Under the pieces are notes generated by a model. That model was not told the DNA's origin and made no database searches. It worked only from the letters and a program-made list of their open reading frames with translations. Of a stretch of 64,000 nucleotides of DNA, positions 33,701-44,851 are shown one piece after another (positions within the stretch are counted from its first letter, which is position 1; each line of letters starts with the position of its first letter). This stretch comes from Adenophora triphylla var. japonica (Eukaryota; Streptophyta; Magnoliopsida; Asterales; Campanulaceae). The position numbers and the translations under genes are program-made. Where the stretch lies: positions 124,001-188,000 of the forward strand of contig JAFEMH010000978.1 in the NCBI GenBank assembly GCA_022495995.1, written 5' to 3'.

Positions 33701-36700
33701 ATTAACCTTTGTCTGCTGAGTGCTTATTCAAGATGACATCTCTTGATATTTTCTATTGTTTGATGTCCCTATGGTCCAATATAGGATTATATATAATCTT
33801 CTTTCTGAATCTCGATACTGTGACTTTTCGGGGATAGAGTTGAAACAGGTATTAAAGTTCAGTGGTATCTGTTGAATTGGTCATACTTGCATTAAGGACA
33901 GATGTAAGGGCATCGGCTGTTGGCTAGGATTTTACATCAATAGGATTCAATTGACTTGTAAGATTCTAGACCAATATAAATGATGAATCTATTCGGTCTA
34001 TACTATGCGAGATTTTGTTAAGAATGCATGATTGTGACTTGCATTTTCCTTTGTAGACTTTCTACATTATAATTAACTAAAGATAACTGCACGAGCACGA
34101 TGCAATGGCGTATTTTTTATCATGGGAACTTGTTATTCACAGCAAAAAAAAAAAAAGTTTATTATTGTCTTTTGATAGCCTGTGTTACTGCTAAATAGCA
34201 TGAATTGACCCCGCCCTGCTTCTCTTAGGCTCATTAGATGAAGTGATAAGATTTTTCCTTTAAGAAGGTTAGGGGTGAGCCTTCAAGCTGCACTAAAGTT
34301 GCTTCATTTCAAAATTGGGCTTTGAACTTTAGAATAGCTTCTATGTATACGTATGACTTCATTCATTAGACCAAAGTCCAGTCTCATGAGAGCATGATGG
34401 AGAGCCCTGTGCTCTGCTCTAGTTGTTATGCATTGTTTCTCATTGACCCTAAACAGTGCAGATCTTGGAAACAAAGTAGGATTTAGTTGTTGTTGGTTAT
34501 CATGCTGCGGTAGTACCCTTTTTATGCCTTTATGATTTCTGAAAGGTTTAGAGCAGGCCCGGCTGAAAAGGAGTGCAAAGTGATCCTTTGCGCAGGGCCT
34601 CCATTTTGGAAGAGCCTCTAAAAAATTATATATTTTTAAGTATATTTAAATATAGTTTTGTGTTTTATTTAAATATGTAATTTCAATTCAGTAACTTTTG
34701 TGCAATTAGATAATAGATAATTTCTATTTCCTTCGTATAAAAATAAATATTCAAAAAAGTTTTAAATTTAATGAAGAGCAAATTAAAAAAAAAGCGAATA
34801 TTCATTTTGGGACATAAAGTAGGATTCTATTTGAAATCTACTATTATAATTATTCAACAATCTTAACCGCTCATTTGATTAAAAAAAAAACAATCTTAAC
34901 CATTCAGTATGAAGACTTCGTTATTTATATTCTACTATTCTTTGGGGCAGTTATCAAATCATCCCTCACCCTAACAAAAACGACCACCTATGAGAAGGAT
35001 TTTCGAAATTAACCACTAGGTCCTCTCATTGTAAATGGACGCGCATGCCCTTGTTAGATTTGGCAAAATTACACAATTGCCACCGCTTAAGTGACGTGGA
35101 CGCATGTGGTCCATTCCCCGTCCCCCTCTGCGCTTTCTTTCTCTCTCTTTCTTCTTTTTTTTCTTCAAAACTTTAAAATGAAATATCTTAAAATCTAGAA
35201 ATGAAAAAAAATCTGAAACCACCGTTGTTTTCGTATCGTCAATACGAATCAAACTAGTAGCATCAACATATAATCTGGAGCAAATTTGAGAAGTTTATAG
35301 TTGGTACAAGCTCACAATTGTTTTTGATAAGTTCACAGTTATTTTTTTACATTTGTTCCAATAACAATTACGAGAAGTTCACAGTTGTTTTAGCTAAATT
35401 CATAATTTCTGCATGAAAATGACTATTATTTACTTAATTTACAGATTTTTTTAGTTAAGTTCTCCGTTGTTTTAGTTAAGTTCACATTTGTTTTTAGTAT
35501 CTTATTGCCTCTATTTTTGAATTTTATGAGATTATTTGACCTATTTGTTAAGTTCAAAGTTGTTTTTTAGTTAAGTTTACAGTTGTTTTAGTCCTTTTAT
35601 GACCTCTATTTTTGCAATTTTATGAGATTATTTGACTATTTGTTATGTTCACAGTTGTTTTTACTTAAATTCACAGTTGCTTTAATCCTTTATGACCTCT
35701 ATTTTTGAATTTTATGAGATTATTTGACATATTTGTTAAGGTCACATTTGTTTTTAGTATCTTATTGCCTCTATTTTTGAATTTTATGAGATTATTTGAC
35801 CTATTTGTTAAGTTCACAATTGTTTTTAGTTAAATTTACAGTTGTTTTAGTCCTTTATGGCCTCTGTTTTTACAATTTTATGAGATTATTTGATATATTT
35901 GTTATGTTTATAGTTGTTTTTATTTAAGTTCACAGTTATTTTTTGTTAAGTTCACAGTTGTTTTAGTTCTTTATGACCCCTATTTTTGCAATTTTATGAG
36001 ATTATTTGGCATATTTGTTATGATGTCGGACTAGTTGGTTAAATTCCAAAATCCTTATCTTAATTGATCTTTTCATTTGGGGTGAAGGACCCAGCGGTAA
36101 TTTCCCCTTACTACATATCATTTAGGAAGGTTCTAAAGACAAGTTAAAAAAAAAATTACTACATTTCAATATATCTGAGATGGGGTCTTTCCACATTTGA
36201 TCAGCAGTCAACAGATGTAGAAAAGCCTGGATAACTATCAATACAATCAGCCCATGGGCTTTTCTCGGCCTCTCCAATAATGGGCCTAACACACTCCCAA
36301 ACCAAACTAGTATACTTAGGCCCACTACCTAACCCAATCTGCCACACCTTATCACCTTCCTTGACTCGCTCCTTTGCCTCCATGTAAGACAGTTCATACC
36401 ACAACGACAATGAAGATTGATGATAGGCTAAAGTCGCACGCCTACAAATTAATTACCAAGACTATACTCGGCTACAAAAACTGCAGCTAGGACAAGTCCA
36501 GGGTCGATCCACTGAAGAACGGTTATTCGGTTGCACAATTGTCACTTGACAAGATTGGGGGTTTGTTTGATTTTAATTAAATTCCTAAGACGGAAATTAA
36601 AACTAAGTTGTAAAACAATTAACGGGAAGCACTTCAGATTTGTTTCCGTCCCTGTTTATCAATCCAATATCATCGGTACAATTTCTTTTCCTTCCTCCCT

Positions 36701-39700
36701 ATTCACTTGATCCGAGATGTATTTCAATCCCTATTTCTTTCTTATTAATGGTTATAAGCAGTGACACACTCACCTATTCCCCTAATCAATACCTAAACCT
36801 AACTGACACAGTCTAGGTTCACAATATTGATTGATAAAGCTTTAAGAAATTAAGATAAAGAATTTCACTATTCTTTTGCAAATAGAACAAAACCTAGTTT
36901 TATCCCCTTTTCAATTTACCATGACACATGCATAAATCTCAAAGATGCTACTTGTGAAAAATCCTAATCTGACAGACTTAAGATTAAACTAGCATTAAAT
37001 CAATTACAAGGGAAAAGAGGGTGATCAAATCTCAAAACCCTAGAAACGATTTAGCAATTAAAACAAGTAAAACTATGAATAGGGATTACGGAATAAAGAA
37101 ATCGATACCTCAATTGAATTAAATAAACGGTTCAGGATTCAAATCCGAAGCAATGGAATTAGTTCTCCATGAAAGCTATAAAATCTCTCTAGGAAAAATA
37201 ATAGTAAAAAGTCGACCCCTAAAACTGAAGTTGAAACAAGTATTTATATTTGTTCCAACTAATCATAATAAACCTAAAAGGAAAAACTAAAAAGAAAAAG
37301 GAAAAGAAATTTAAAATAATAATACTCCTTCCAATTACACGCCAATCAATGCCTCCCCCTTGGTCCACGCGTTTTCTTTGGTACAGCCCTTGGTTTAGTA
37401 AACTTAATCTCCTTAGAATCACATACTAATTGGTACTAATTGACAATTGAAACAATTTCCAAAAATCCTCCTTCAAATTAAGCGCCCTACCAACACCTAC
37501 TCAGCCAACTCAAATTTCCATAATTTGCTTCTGATCCTCGAACTCTGCTGCTTTGTAATTTGATCCTTGAACTTCAGCTTCTTGCAGTTTGGTCCCTGCA
37601 CTTCTGATAATAGCCGCTTTATCCTCCACATTAATAAACTTTTGCAGGAACACACAAAATCACTCAAAATATGTCTCACAATTACAAAGATTTCCCACAA
37701 ACTCAACACTTCATAGTCTACTCAAAATTACATCAAAACTAATCTAAATTACATTAAAATAATGATAAAATGTCTAGAAAATTAGGGAATTACATATAGT
37801 GAAATCCGCCACATCAATTGATTTCCAAACCTATGCAACGTCATCAATGCCGGCTCCATTTCTTTCTCTCCAAATCTCCGTCAATTTGTCGAAAAGTCTG
37901 TTTTGAATTATCAAAATTTTGTACCGGATTTTATTTGTGGGATGGGAAATCAATTGCTAATGCTTTCCTCGTTGGAGATAGCCGAGAGAGATGGCCGGAG
38001 GCGATTCACCGCTAGCCAGAGTTCGAAAAGGCCCGTGAGTCACAGACTCGGGAGAGAAGAAACGGGGGCTACGGTTTGGGCTTGTACTTGGACAAAAAAA
38101 AGGGAGAAAGTCGTCGGAGGAGGAAGAGGAGATGGGTCGCCGGATATAGGGTAGGCATGATCGTCGGTGGGGGAGGGGAAGGTTGGCCGGAAGGGGTGGT
38201 AGAGAGAGAAAGTGAGAAGAGAAAGAGAAAGAGAAAGAGAAAGAAGGGAGGGATTTTTTTTTTTTGGGTAAGGGGTAGTTTGGGTAGCGAAGGACTAGGT
38301 GGAATTTTGATTATGATGTCGGACTAGTTGGTTAAATTTCAAAATCCTTATCTTAATTGATCTTTTCACTTGGGGTGAAAGACCCCGCAGTAATTTCCCC
38401 CTATTCTTTTTGTCTCAAAATAAATGTCCATTTTTTAAGAAACAAAATTGTACCAAAATGATTGAATTTATTTTGGAGAAGTTAGTAACTAATCCATCAT
38501 CAAACAAGTTCAAATTTACACTAGCACTAATTATATGGTGGGATCATTAAGGACTTTTATGTACTCGTGTTACTAAAAGTGCTTAAATCTCAATTTAAAA
38601 AAAAATAATTCTAAAATTTAAAATAGAATTTTCATTTTGAAACGAAAGGAGTATTTTAATTATTTGAAATCTTCTACGTTCGACAGCGACATAAAAAGAC
38701 TCAATGGATTAGCTTTAATAGCAATTGAGCATGATATTCTGAATAAAAGTGATTTTGAAGACTCGATTGAAGATTTTGCTTTAAAGAATATTAAACGGAC
38801 AATAAATTTCAAATAAAAAGTTTGTTAATTGTTTGTAAATTTAGAAATTTGCGTACTACATTTGTAAGGAAATAAAAGAAAAAGTTGTATTTTATTTTTA
38901 TAATTACTCTTAGGGCCTAATTTTAAATTCTGAACAGGGCCTCTAAAGTATTTGGACCGGCCCTGGTTTAGAGCCATTGCTACATACACAAGAACGGAAA
39001 CAGTACTTTTAAAGTGAGAATAATATCTTAGATAGCAGCATGTCCTTGGATCATTTTTCGCTTATTGCATAAGACATCACTACAAGTGACGGCGAGACTC
39101 GATTTAAATGGTAAAAAACCAGCTTCCTGAAAATATGGATTGATCTCTGTTGAGACAAGCATTTCCGTGCATTTGGTGGTTATAGCAGTCAATCAAATAC
39201 TAATAGTATAAGATACAGTAATTGGAAACACCTGAATTGGTTAATGATTGACCAATTGCTCATTAGAAATATAGTTCTAGCCTTGACTCCATTTGATCAA
39301 GTTCAGAAAAGACTGTTGACATTGTCATGTTGTGATGGAGTTAGGCAGCTGGCTTTCTGCTAGGCCGTGAATTATGTTTGCTTTATCTTAAATTTTTGAT
39401 CTTGACATTGGCAACTCCATCCGTTTCAGGGATTAACTGTTGCTTTAACAACTCTAGGGTGGAGTTCTATCTTGAATATGAACCTCACCCTTCGTCACTG
39501 AAGAACTTGAAGCATCTGTTTCAAAGTAAGCTCTCTTGCGCATGTTTTATACAAATAATGGTTTATAATCGCACACATATACTTTAATGCTAGTGTTTTC
39601 TTAATTTTATTAGGAAAACACCACTAGGAAAAGTCTAAAAATAAACAACCCTAATATAGTAGAAGCGTGAAACAAGAAGTTAACCTGATAATCTAATTAC

Positions 39701-40368
39701 TACCAACTTCTCTCGAAATAATATTACAAATACCTGAGTAATATATTGAACCTGATTTCTTTGCTTTTGGTTGGCATTCTGTTTCCTTAACTTTTGGTTT
39801 CATTCAATGAACCCTGCACCATAGTAAATTACTGATTTTTACAGCATGTGCAGTGTCTTGTCCAAGTGTATTGACGTAACAATCGGTATCCTCCAATATC
39901 TTCCATAAACATTCTTCTAGGTTGTGTTTGGTAGCATCAAGCACTTAATGCTTGTTGCTTAATGGTTTCCTTTTATGCAACTACTTCAAACCAAGTATCT
40001 CTCTGGTACTTAATTATTAACCCTAACTATTTTCTGGCATGTCAGTGATTCGCAAGGGCACCTTTGCAAAATACGATTATGGGAAGTGGAAGAACCTTCT
40101 AGAGTATGGCCAAATAAAACCTCCAAGTTTTGACCTGAGCCAAATACCCGAGTCATTACCAATGTGGATGGCGTACGGGGGAAATGATGCATTGGCAGAT
40201 GTAATTGATGTGCAGAAAACGCTCAAGGAATTGCAATCGAGACCAAAATTGGTATATCTCGAGAACTATGGTCACATAGATTTCCTTTTGAGTACAAGAG
40301 CATACAAAGATCTCTACGATGATCTGATTAGGTTCTTTAAGACGTGTGGCCAGTTCAGAAGTTACTAA
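24752..40368 (+). CDS. Triacylglycerol lipase 2-like (acid lipase family), nine exons
   Basis: Hydrolyses ester bonds of neutral lipids; family members are secreted or vacuolar. Exons: 24752-24949, 28120-28230, 29074-29214, 30247-30357, 30446-30589, 30670-30710, 30798-30874, 39430-39525, 40046-40368. All introns are GT-AG and the sum is 1242 nt (413 residues), normal for plant lipases of this family. A hydrophobic signal-like segment follows M8 (V-T-L-S-V-A-L-I-T-F-L-W-L). The oxyanion motif L-H-G-L-F is in exon 2, the nucleophile elbow G-H-S-Q-G has its serine at residue 186 (split by intron 4), the probable acid is D354 in G-G-N-D, and the histidine is H383 in N-Y-G-H-I-D. Start: ATG 24752, or 24773, which puts the signal peptide first; an in-frame ATG at 24653 is less likely. 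No frame breaks. Introns are swollen by transposons; intron 7 is 8.6 kb. Confidence 0.93.
24960..25010. repeat. CT/CA microsatellite at the start of lipase intron 1
   Basis: A run of TCTCTC followed by ACACAC, 20-40 bp after the exon 1 donor. Confidence 0.85.
25914..27512. mobile_element. Tourist-like element in lipase intron 1
   Basis: GGGTCCGCTTCCGAG at 25914 and the complement of TGCCCTGCTTCCGAG ending at 27512, flanked by TAA (25911-25913, 27513-27515). Arms are purine-rich then pyrimidine-rich, as in the element at 19900. A second inverted pair (GCTTCCGAG near 26050, CTCGGAAGC near 27435) suggests a younger relative inside. The central kilobase has no recognisable coding region. Confidence 0.65.
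29566..29897. mobile_element. Stowaway MITE in lipase intron 3
   Basis: CTCCCTTTGTCCCAAAATGA at the left and the matching complement at the right, TA on both sides. At 332 bp it is longer than usual because an internal segment of about 65 bp is tandemly duplicated (about 29685-29818). Confidence 0.88.
31440..32215. repeat. Degenerate tandem array in lipase intron 7
   Basis: Three to four copies of a unit of about 110-150 bp containing AAGTGATCAAGTTTCATTTC, TTTATAGAGGGGTAGCTCGG and CTGAGTATAATACA, partly separated by Stowaway-like ends. No coding capacity. Confidence 0.65.
31869..32116. mobile_element. Degenerate Stowaway MITE in lipase intron 7
   Basis: CTCCCTATGTCCCGGTATGA pairs with the complement of TCATTTCGGGTCAGAGGGAG. 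TA remains only on the right. Inserted in the tandem array around it. Confidence 0.75.
33379..33633. mobile_element. Degenerate Stowaway MITE in lipase intron 7
   Basis: Left CTCCCTCGGTGCCTAAATGA, right TTATTTAGGGACGGAAGGAG; TA kept at the left only. Confidence 0.7.
35280..36015. repeat. Tandem repeats inside the Pack-MULE
   Basis: About six imperfect copies of a unit of roughly 80-130 bp built from AAGTTCACAGTTGTTTTTAG, CTCTATTTTTG and ATTTTATGAGATTATTTGAC. No reading frame. Confidence 0.85.
36022..36108. repeat. Internal direct copy of the MULE right terminal repeat
   Basis: Nearly identical to 38313-38400 and in the same orientation (ATGATGTCGGACTAGTTGG to GTAATTTCCCC). It suggests a smaller element (34944-36108) was extended to a new right end when host DNA was acquired. 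Confidence 0.85.
36122..37860 (-). pseudogene. 3-ketoacyl-CoA synthase C-terminal fragment, captured and split
   Basis: On the minus strand the frame M-T-L-H-R-F-G-N (about 37822-37857) continues after the solo LTR as S-L-W-Y-E-L at 36410 and on through V-K-E-G-D-K-V-W-Q-I-G-L-G-S-G, ending near 36201 with P-W-A-D-C-I-D. This is the C-terminal part of a plant KCS, the condensing enzyme that extends very-long-chain fatty acids; H and N of H-R-F-G-N are part of the active site. Only about 85-90 codons are present, without the cysteine domain, so it cannot be active. It lies inside Pack-MULE ends, antisense to the lipase gene. Confidence 0.85.
36421..37816 (+). mobile_element. Solo LTR-like repeat (1396 bp)
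   Basis: Begins TGATAGGC, ends GCCACATCA, with the 5-bp duplication ATTGA (36416-36420, 37817-37821). No gag-pol. Same family as 1-71. It splits the KCS fragment, so it is the youngest layer of this nest. Confidence 0.85.
38679..38816 (+). pseudogene. hAT transposase C-terminal (dimerisation) remnant
   Basis: 45 open codons ending at TAA 38814 contain R-L-N-G-L-A-L-I-A-I-E and D-F-A-x-K, the usual tail of plant hAT transposases with the dimerisation motif. The upstream DDE part is lost. Confidence 0.75.
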
Positions 40369-40998
40369 TTTCTAAACCATCTTCTATATGCCTATCAGTT
40401 GCCACTCTATTTGTTTGTTTATTAATACTCTCTGTAAATATGATGTAAATTAAATATTAAAAAACCATCTCATTCTTAAGGAAGTTGGCAAGGCAAAATA
40501 GTTTCCTGAATTCAATACAATTATGTAAATTGGAATACAACAAAATAAAGAAATTTCTTCCGATTAAGATACTTGTACTGGATCAGTATCTTTTGTAGGT
40601 GCCAACAACTCTCTTTTTAAGGATCAGCTTCTTGTGGAGATTCTGACACCAGTGAATTGGTAAGTGACACTGACAATGATGTTGATAGAAGATTTCGGAA
40701 AAGAAGTGTTTTCTTGTATTTGGACTTGTAACTGCATGCTGGTATATGCAACTTTACGAGAATTGGCACTTGTAACTGCATTCTGGTATTGATAGCTTTA
40801 CAAGAACTGGCACTTGTCATGTCTGCACGACATGACCATATCAATTCACGGAGATCAATATTCAGGTTGTGATTATCGGCACATAATTTCATTACTACTG
40901 GTGAGTGGACAGTGTAGAATTACTTGTCAGATCCTTGCCTGCGCTCTGCGTGCACGTGTGTAGTTTTAGATGGCTTTCTAGTTTAAAAAGGAAAGGGT
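40369..40998 (+). other. Lipase 3' flank; short tandem repeat, no other gene
   Basis: AT-rich 3' region with AATAAA-like signals near 40543. A repeat of about 50 bp containing GGCACTTGTAACTGCAT occurs twice, with a partial third copy, at about 40725-40825. No supported coding region. Confidence 0.55.
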
Positions 40999-41208
40999 AT
41001 GAGATTGGGAAAACTGATTTTCTTTATTCACAACTTGTAAATATATAGTTCAAGAGATAGAGAGTCATATTTTATACAATATTGAGTTTTCTAATCTAAA
41101 TACAATATTGAGTTTCCTATTCTAAATACAACAGAATATATACAAGAATAATCTAGAAAGATAACAACCAAGTAACTTAGGAAACCTTAGGAGATAGTTT
41201 CCTTAATA
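40999..41208 (-). repeat. Copia-2 3' LTR
   Basis: Nearly identical to 44852-45061. On the minus strand it starts TATTAAGGAAAC and ends CAATCTCATA, so the usual TG start is TA. Confidence 0.88.
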
Positions 41209-42600
41209 CGTCCCTGCAAGATGGACGATTCGTGGAGAAGACCAATCTTGGAAAGAAGTTGTTGAAAGCGTATACGGGGAAGCGATTTTGTCAGAACATC
41301 AACGAGTTGATCATTGCCAGAAATGTGTTGCACATGGAGAGAGGCAGACGGAACTTGTTCACGAACAAAGTGAAATGAGAGAGCCACATGTTTCATCCGA
41401 GAGTGGAAGACTGGGTTTGCGGAATAAGTTGTGGCACCAAGGTTGTCACAATAAATAACTGGGGTAGATGGTAGAGAAATCTCGAGCTCAGTAAGCAAGT
41501 TCTGAACCCAAGTAAGCTCAGCAGTGGTGTCAGCAATCGCACGAAATTCGGCCTCGGTAGTAGATCTACGGGCGAGCGGGCACGTTGTTTGCGGGAGGAC
41601 CAAGTAATCGGGTTATGTCCAAGATAAACAAAGAAATCGAGAGGTGGACACAAAATCATCTTTGTCACCGGCCAATCCGCATCACAAAAGGCATGAAGGG
41701 AAGGAGGAGACGTGGAAAAATTTGAAGACCCAAGTGCGTAGTGCCATGAAGGTAGCGAGTAGACGCTTGAGTGCAACCCAGTGAGTTGGTTGGGGTTTTG
41801 CATGAACCGAGCAAGCTTGTTTACGTAAAATGCAATGTCGGGACGAGTGCGAAGACCACCAACAATGGCACGAAAGGATGTGGGGTTAAGCTGTATGAGT
41901 GGTGGTGGGCCAGGAGTGAGAGGCGATTATGTGACCACAGGAGTGGAAAGTGGTTTACATTCTATCATGTTGTGTCGGGTGAGGAGATCATGAATGTATT
42001 TTAATTGGGAGAGAAGAAGTCCATTTTGGTTCGGGCCGAATTCAACACCCAAGAAGTAAGATAAAGGACCGAGATCCTTAAGGGAAAAACGATTGGACAC
42101 GCTGGTGATAAAAGGCGAAGAAGAGATCGTGATGGTCCGAGAACAATGATATCGTTAACATAAACTAAAAGATAGATTGGGGATGGAGTTTTATTGAGTA
42201 TAAAGAGAGAGGGATCGGCTAAAGAGGGTTGAAATCCATATGTCTTGAGATAGGTTTTGAGTTCTTGGAACCAAGCACGAGGGGCCCTGCTTTAAGACCA
42301 TAGATGGCTTTAGAGAGATGACAGACAAAGGAGGGAATGGTGGAGTCCTCAAATCGGTGGTTGGGTCATAAATACGGTTTCGAGAGAGTACCTTGAAGAA
42401 AGGCGTTGTTGACATCAAGTTGGCGAAGGGGGCCAATGGTTAGTGGTGGCAAGAGAGAGAAGAAGTTTGGACAAGAATGGGTTTGATAATGGGACTGAAA
42501 GTTTTCGGTGTAGTCAACACCGGTTGTTGTGATTTAAAGCCATTCGCTACAAGTGAGCCTCAGATTTTTGAATTGTGTTGTCAAGGTTGTACTTGATGCG
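41187..42600 (-). pseudogene. Copia-2 reverse transcriptase and RNase H, inactive
   Basis: The RT region is readable in pieces (L-x-V-N-N-A-F-L-Q-G, I-Y-G-L-K), but the catalytic box at 42151-42162 reads Y-V-N-D instead of Y-V-D-D, removing a metal-binding aspartate. RNase H keeps C-D-A-D-W in one frame and T-E-A-E-F-R and Y-C-D-N in another, with a frameshift near 41600. It cannot yield an active enzyme as written. Confidence 0.85.
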
Positions 42601-43923
42601 GAAAACCCATTTACATCCGACAATGTTGTGAGTATGGCGAGGGAACCGCAGTTCCGGGTATTGTTAAGTGAGAGCCTGAAATTCTTCAATCATGCATTAC
42701 GCCAATGTGGGATAGATAGAGCTTGTTTGGTGGTGGTGGGAAGGCTTGTGGGGGAGGTGATGAGAGAGAGGTTAGCATATTTGGGGTTAGGTTTAATGAT
42801 ACCATGGGATAATCTGGTGGTAGTAGTACGAGCAGAAGGGGGAATGGCGTTGCTGGGTAAAGGGGGCGACCGCACGGTTGAGATTGCGCGATCGCGCTCA
42901 TTCTTTGGACAAAGGGAGCGATCGCGCTCATTCGCCGGAAGAAGGGGGCGATCGCGCAGTTCCAGGGGACGATCGCGTGGTTCTACTATCTGGGCATGAG
43001 TTGTTTCAGGCTGGATTGAGGGTAATGGTTGGTTGGGGGAAGTAGGGTTCAGAGGGGGGTGGGTGGGGGGAGGGGTGGGGGCATGGGAGAGAGGTGGTAT
43101 GGGGGTGTAGTGTTTAGGATGGGAAGGAATAGGGTATGCCAGTCAGAGGGAGGGGGAGCGGAAGAGGTGAGGGAGTTGTAGAGGAATATGGTTTCAACAA
43201 AACGGACGTGACGAGAGGTGTAGACCCGATGAGAGGTGGGGTAAATCGCAAGGGATACGCACTTGTGCATGTGAAAAAGGTGAGTAGCCAACAAAGATGC
43301 AGGGAATAGACTTTGGGACTAACTTGTGGGGAGTATATGGGCGAAGCCAGGGATAATAGAGACGTCCAAAGCTACATAATTTGGTGTAGTTTGGAGGGGA
43401 GTGGAATAGGCGAAGATAGGGGGAATCATTGTTGAGGGTGGGAGTAGGCATTCTGTTATTAGGTAGGTAGCAGTGGTAAAGGCATAGGGCCAGAAGGTAA
43501 GGGGTAGGTTGGCATGAGAAAGGGTGGTGAGACCTGTTTCAACAATGTGGCAGTGATGACGTTCGACATACCCATTGTGTTCAGGAGTGTGAGGTGGGGT
43601 GGTAAGGTGGGTGATGCCATTTTGAGCTAGAGTGGGTGTGAATTTGAGGTATTCACCCCCGTTGTTAGAGGATATCTGAATGATGGGACGTTGGAAGTAT
43701 TTTTTGACTAGTGTCTTGAAGCGAAGAAAGGTGTTGTAAGTGTCAGATTTGTGTTTTAGGGGGTAAAACCAGATGTATTTGGTATAGTGGTCGACAAAAA
43801 TGACATATTATTTAAATTGATCGAGAGAATGAACGGGAGAGGTCCATACATCAGAAAAGACGAGATCAAGTGGAGCATGTGAAATAAGAGAAGAAGATGC
43901 AAAAGACAAGGCCAGGGCTTTTA
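42601..43923 (-). pseudogene. Copia-2 integrase, inactive
   Basis: Recognisable order: D-L-V-F-S-D-V-W near 43860, then S-N-N-G-G-E-Y at about 43650-43668 where the family has S-D-N-G-G-E, so a catalytic aspartate is asparagine. E-H-N-G-Y-V-E-R-H-H and F-W-P-Y-A-F follow, then the C-terminal I-F-V-G-Y-S motif. Several frame changes and a stop near 43808. The 3' part is a low-complexity linker. Confidence 0.8.
42863..42977 (-). repeat. CG-dense repeated module in the Copia-2 integrase-RT linker
   Basis: Five modules built on GCGCGATCGC or close variants (GCGACCGCAC, ACGATCGCGT), each next to a G3-5 run, within 115 bp of otherwise ordinary sequence. Confidence 0.85.
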
Positions 43924-44782
43924 TTAATAAAAATAGGAATTACACGGAGATAAACTGGAAGAAATAGATAAATGAAACTTGCTATGTAACAAACTAAGGA
44001 TAGGGGGAGCGGGATGTCCTAATCTATGATGCCACAACTGCGAAGAAATAATGTTGGAATGAGCTTGAATGGGCGGAGGGTGCCAAATGTAGACGCCATC
44101 CTCAAGAGTTCCATGGAGAAGAGTTTGACTCATTGCTTTGTCCTTAATGAGAAAGGAAGAGTGTGAGAATTCAATGATAGCATTATTGTCACGACAGAGT
44201 TGAGACGCAGAGAGAATATTTCGAGTGATAAGAGGAATATGTAAGACACTATTAAAAATAAGGGGGGAAGAGGGTGTGGAAAGAGAGAATGAACCTATGT
44301 GAGATATAGGAATAGAGGAATCGTCTCCGATAATGACATCGTCACTGCCATTATAATTATAGGGTGTATGTAGGGCAAGGTTGGAGAGGTCATTGATGAT
44401 GTGGTTGGTTGCACCACTGTCGATGAGCAATGAGGGAGGGGGAGGGGGTTGTGAAAGGCTGCGGTGTGGGCTTGGGGATTAGGGTTAGGCGGGTTTCGGT
44501 TTTGGTGAGGGGGTGGGGGAAGTTTACATAGGGGTAGTCGCGTTTAAACTGGCGACATTGGGAGATGATATGACTGATGTTGCGACAGTATTGGCACTTG
44601 CCCTTAAAAGGGAGGGATGTGAAATTCGAGCCAGAGGAGGGGGAGGGGTTTGTGGTACGGTAGGTGTTGCAATTGGGGGGTGGGCTAGCTTGGGCGGTGA
44701 AGACGGTGGTGGGAAGGTTAACCAAGAAGAGGGGTTGGTCGGGTTCAGCGGCGTTTGGGATGGTGGAGGAGGAGCCGGCCAT
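43924..44782 (-). pseudogene. Copia-2 truncated gag and protease
   Basis: ATG at 44782 opens A-G-S-S-S-T-I-P-N and after about 15 more codons passes into a Pro/Thr linker. The whole capsid (UBN2) region expected between is missing. The knuckle C-Q-Y-C-x4-H-x4-C is complete. A frameshift near 44400 leads to the protease D-S-G-A-T and G-D-x-S, then the W-H-H-R-L-G-H start of integrase. The deletion removes the particle-forming part, so this copy could not assemble. Confidence 0.8.
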
Positions 44783-44837
44783 TGCTAGGGTTTTATGGGT
44801 GTTTAGGGTTTTTTTTTTTTTTGGTTTTGGATTTTTC

Positions 44838-44851
44838 TTGCTCTGATACCA
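44838..44851 (-). promoter_or_regulatory. Copia-2 tRNA primer-binding site
   Basis: Minus strand TGGTATCAGAGCAA, a perfect match to the initiator-Met tRNA primer complement, touching the 5' LTR. Confidence 0.93.

Larger units (their letters stand above)
34944..38400. mobile_element. Pack-MULE with long terminal inverted repeats and captured KCS fragment
   Basis: Both ends start GGGG and pair over about 80 bp (shared segments include TTTCACCC-type, AAGGATTTT and TTAACCA). The 9-bp target duplication CTATTCTTT is perfect (34935-34943, 38401-38409), as expected for Mutator-like elements. No transposase is visible. The interior holds tandem repeats, an internal copy of the right terminal repeat (36022-36108) and part of a 3-ketoacyl-CoA synthase gene. 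Sequence around 38080-38260 is purine-rich without identifiable homology. Confidence 0.88.
34935..38651. mobile_element. Stowaway MITE split by a MULE
   Basis: Nine bases at 34935-34943 continue at 38401-38651. Left end CTATTCTTTTTGTCTC and right CGTTTCGTTT-type complement, TA at 34933-34934 and 38652-38653. The MULE target site is the first nine bases of this MITE. Confidence 0.7.
34554..38965. mobile_element. hAT element remnant in lipase intron 7
   Basis: Ends CAGGCCCGG and CCGGCCCTG with the 8-bp duplication GTTTAGAG (34546-34553 and 38966-38973), the hAT signature. Outside the nested insertions it keeps only about 700 bp, including a transposase C-terminal remnant at 38679. Its own sequence is interrupted by Stowaway, MULE and solo LTR insertions, each inside the last. 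Confidence 0.88.
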
